From Zingiber officinale (taxonomy: Eukaryota > Streptophyta > Magnoliopsida > Zingiberales > Zingiberaceae), in the NCBI RefSeq assembly GCF_018446385.1, contig NC_055988.1, forward strand, positions 163,630,209 to 163,694,208: 64,000 nt of DNA. Reading direction: 5' to 3'. Within the stretch, counting starts at the first letter, position 1. Every line of letters begins with the position of its first letter. A program made the translations under genes and the position numbers. This document shows positions 60,938 to 64,000 of this stretch, in pieces. The notes beneath the pieces are model-generated. The model had not been told where the DNA came from and did no database searches. It worked only from the letters and a program-made list of their open reading frames with translations.

Positions 60938-61409
60938 TGTTGGGACCGAAAAGTAGCTAGAGGGGGGGTGAATAGCTCGTCGCTGCTTGTTTCTTCAAAG
61001 ATGCGCAGCGGAAATACAAGAAACAAACCACACAACGCTAACAAGGTTGGTTTACTTGGTATCCACCTCACAAGAGGTGACTAGTCCAAGGATCCACACC
61101 TACTCACGCACCCTCCACTAATAAAACCCTCCTTTTCGGTAACTACCGAAGGCGGAGAAGCCCTACAAGTTCACATTACAAGAAGAAGGGGAAATGATAC
61201 AAAATACAAGCACAAAGCTTACAATGAGTACAAGAAAACCCTAACCCTAGCTTTCTTCCTCTTGCAATAGATCCGCCTCTTGACTTGGAAGAACCTCCAA
61301 GAACTTCAAGAACTGGCGTGGAGAGCTCTGTGGAGTCGCTGGTGAAGATCTGAGCTTTGTCGTGGAAGCAATGCCGAAGGAAATGAACGCCTGCGGCTTA
61401 AATCGACGC

Positions 61410-61830
61410 TAACGGTCGAATCCCGATCGATTGGAATGCTCCCAATCGATCGGGGAGGCTTTGGATCGATCCACGGATCGATCCAGAGCGCCTCTGTGCT
61501 CTGGAAAAATGCCTGGATCGATCCACGGATCGATCCAGTGCTTATCGCGCGAAGCAGCAGCGTCCCAATCGATCCACTGATCGATTGGGACCTCTGGATC
61601 GATCCACCGATCGATCCAGAGGGGTTCTGTTCGCAGGGACTCACCGGATCGATCGGCCGATCGATCCAGATCTTCTGGATCGATCCACTGATCGATCCAG
61701 ATCTGCTGGATCGATCCACTGATCGATCCAAATCTGCTGGATCAATCGGCTGATCAATCCAAATCTGCTGGATCAATCGTCTGATCAATTCAGATCGCTG
61801 GATCAATCGACTGATCAATCCAGATCTTGG
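61410..61830. repeat. GGATCGATCCA palindrome array in LTR copy C
   Basis: More than fifteen GATCGATC/ATCGAT palindromes, arranged in pairs such as GGATCGATCCACTGATCGAT, fill 420 bp. Open frames on both strands here (61306-61818, 61436-61753) are their by-product. Confidence 0.85.
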
Positions 61831-62109
61831 TTTTTGCCCAAAACCAAGTCCAAAGCCCCCTAAACCAACATCTAGTCAACCATGACTTGTTGGTACATAA
61901 AACCTAGCATCCGGTCACCCTTGACCAGTTAGGACTCTCTCACCAAGTGTCTGGTCAATCCCTTTGACCCACTTGGACTTTTCTCTTCTTGCCAAGTATC
62001 CGGTCAATCCCTCTGACCTACTTGGACTTTTCTTCCTCGTGCCAAGTATCCGGTCAATTCCTTTGACCTACTTGGACTCTCACCAGATGTCTGGTCAACC
62101 TTGACCCAT

Positions 62110-62740
62110 CTGGATTTCTCTTGTCTAGCTTCACTCACCAGGACTTTCCCAATTGCCTAGCTTCACTCACTAGGTCTTTCACCTGACTTCACTCACCAGG
62201 ATTTTCCTCCTGCCTAGCTTCACTCACTAGGACTTCCCAATTGCCTAGCTTCACTCACTAGGTCTTTCACCTGGCTTCACTCCCCAGGATTTTCCTCCTG
62301 CCTAGCTTCACTCACTAGGACTTCCCAATTGCCTAGCTTCACTCACTAGGTCTTTCACCTGGCTTCACTCGCCAGGATTTTCCTCCTGCCTAGCTTCACT
62401 CACTAGGACTTCCCAATTGCCTAGCTTCACTCACTAGGTCTTTCACTTGGCTTCACTCACCAGGATTTTCCTCCTGCCTAGCTTCACTCACTAGGACTTC
62501 CCAATTGTCTAGCTTCACTCACTAGGTCTTTCACCTGGCTTCACTCACCAGGATTTTCCTCCTGCCTAGCTTCACTCACTAGGACTTCCCAATTGCCTAG
62601 CTTCACTCACTAGGTCTTTCACCTGGCTTCACTCACCAGAATTTTCCTCCTGCCTAGCTTCACTCACTAGGTCTTTCACCTGGCTTCACTCACCAGGATT
62701 TTCCTTCTGCCTAGCTTCACTCACTAGGACTTCCCAGTCA
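62110..62740. repeat. Tandem array, ~88 bp higher-order units
   Basis: About seven units, each made of three ~29 bp sub-units: GCCTAGCTTCACTCACTAGG (twice, followed by ACTTCCCAATT or TCTTTCACCT) and GGCTTCACTCACCAGGATTT. Units are nearly identical, implying recent expansion. Confidence 0.88.
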
Positions 62741-62870
62741 AGTATCCGGTCATCCTTGACCTACTTGACTCTTCTTCAATCAACCTTGCATTGTCAAACA
62801 TCGAAACCCAAACCAAGACTCAAGTTTAGTCAACCAGGTCAACCTTGACCTGAGGGATGTTGCACCAACA

Positions 62871-64000
62871 ATCTCTCACTTTTTGATGTTTGACAATACC
62901 AACACTATCACTTACAATACCACATGTAAGTTAGGCTAATCCCATAGCCTAAACCTTCTTCATGCCACTAGGTAATGAATACATAAGTTAAGCCCTTCAT
63001 TCTCCCCCTAAGAGGGCAAACTCCCTCTAGGTAATAAAAGCCTAACTTACTCCCTTTCAGTCTCCCCCTATTGACACACATCAAACCATGCCCCATTTTT
63101 GGGCACACATTAACAAATTCACTTGTTGAAAACTCTCCCCCTGAAGAGTTGCTCATCGTTGTTCACAACTTCACTCGTTGTGATCAACACGATAATGAAG
63201 GTCTCATACCCTTCATTATCCTTAACCCTACATTCTCCCCCAATGTAGGCAAATGCCCATCCTTGAGCATTATCCACTTGAAACCACTTGAACAATGATG
63301 ATATCCACTCCCCATTAAAGTTCAAACGCTCAACCTTGAGCATGTTCTTAACGGAAGGTTAACCACCTTCCAAGGTTCATGAAAAATAATTTTTATGTCT
63401 TTAAAGAGTCCCTCCCCCTAAAGACATGGTGGTAACTTCTGTCATTGCACCAACAATGACTTGGAATCCCTAAAACTTTAGGAAACCCAATTTTAGAAGT
63501 TTTGAGGTTCAAATATTCAAAATTTGAAACAAACCTCAACCTAAACTTCAACTTAGCCTTCCTTAACCAATCCATCCTTGTTTTCCACACGAAAACACCC
63601 GTTTTATGTATACAAATGTATTTTCAGGGGTTTGGAATGGTTACCTAGACTAAAATAGGTTCAAAGATGCTGAAATCAGACCTTCTCGGCCAAAATCAGC
63701 AACTTGGATCGATTGGAGTTGGGTTCCAATCGATTGAACCTTACTGAATCGATCCACTGATCGATTCAAGATGTGTAGATCGATCGGCTGATCGATCCAG
63801 CGAGCTTCTGCTCGCGAGAATTGCCTTCTGAATCGATCCACTGATCGATCCAGATCTCCAATCGATCCATGGATCGATCGGAGCTCTGATAGTTGCTGAA
63901 TTTCAAATTCAGCCAACTTCAGAAACCCCTAGAAAATTCTACAAAAATCCAAAAATCATGAAATTTTGTGTAGACATTATTTAGGGCATACTTTATCATG
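62871..64000 (-). mobile_element. 3' internal region of the LTR element that starts at 60938
   Basis: Begins with the complement of a purine-rich tract (ATCTCTCACTTTTTGATG), then several further TCTCCCCCT words (about 63000, 63060, 63140, 63235, 63410) spaced through non-coding sequence. A short ATCGAT-palindrome block recurs at 63705-63890. No pol domain is reached before the window ends. Maximus/SIRE-like by structure; the rest lies outside the window. Confidence 0.65.

Larger units (their letters stand above)
60938..62870 (-). mobile_element. LTR copy C of the TGTTGG family, end of an element running past the window
   Basis: Starts TGTTGGGACCGAAAAG and ends GCACCAACA. Right after it comes the complement of a polypurine tract and internal sequence, so it is the 3' LTR of a minus-strand element and not a solo copy. 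Left flank ATCAA would be one target duplication; its partner is outside the window. It shares the ATCGAT block and the CTAGCTTCACTCACTAGG arrays with copies A and B. At 1933 bp it is the longest of the three because its tandem array is expanded. Confidence 0.82.

Noticed and set aside
62110-62740. Regular array of similar units, CRISPR-like at first glance
   Set aside because: Units are contiguous minisatellite copies without unique spacers, inside a plant LTR.

Overview
This window is nuclear DNA of a flowering plant, almost certainly a monocot. It has spliced genes with GT/AG introns and is dominated by nested plant transposons (Mutator-like, hAT, CACTA, MITEs and copia-type LTR elements). 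It also holds a decayed block of chloroplast DNA. The repeats remind me of ginger-family (Zingiberales) genomes, but that is recollection and not something the sequence proves.

Layout. 1-4.2 kb: unassigned repeat-like DNA carrying a solo LTR (609-2279). 4196-13067: one large Mutator-like element (MULE) with 0.7 kb inverted ends and a 9 bp target duplication. It carries a FAR1-type transposase (minus strand) and a GRF-zinc-finger/membrane-tail ORF (plus strand), and a second solo LTR sits in its left end. 13209-13484: a MITE with MULE-like ends. 13540-14136: a host PGG-domain membrane protein. 14.9-21.5 kb: MITEs and a decayed hAT element of the DUF4371/TTF type.

22.1-36.4 kb: a complete three-repeat MYB gene (MYB3R), seven coding exons and 566 residues, with a truncated LTR retrotransposon (25283-30760) inside its third intron. 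38469-38657: a 62-residue ROTUNDIFOLIA-FOUR-LIKE/DEVIL signalling peptide. 41.3-47.0 kb: a mosaic of plastid fragments (atpI, psbT/psbN, psbA, trnK-UUU 3' exon, matK, 23S rRNA) split by a 2.4 kb solo LTR. 48288-59207: a complete-looking CACTA element with a TNP2 transposase and a second, 12-exon gene ending in an Ulp1-like (C48) cysteine protease domain. 59.3-64 kb: LTR-like sequence, a copia gag remnant and the 3' half of another LTR element that runs off the right edge.

Host genes are therefore only three: PGG protein, MYB3R and the RTFL/DVL peptide. The rest is transposons, solo LTRs and organelle DNA whose insertion order can be read from target duplications. The most interesting points are the two-gene MULE with a nearby MITE sharing its ends, the CACTA element with an apparently intact Ulp1 catalytic triad and an E2F-like site near its 5' end, and the cell-cycle type motifs (AACGG cores) in both the MYB3R 5' region and the CACTA subterminal repeats.
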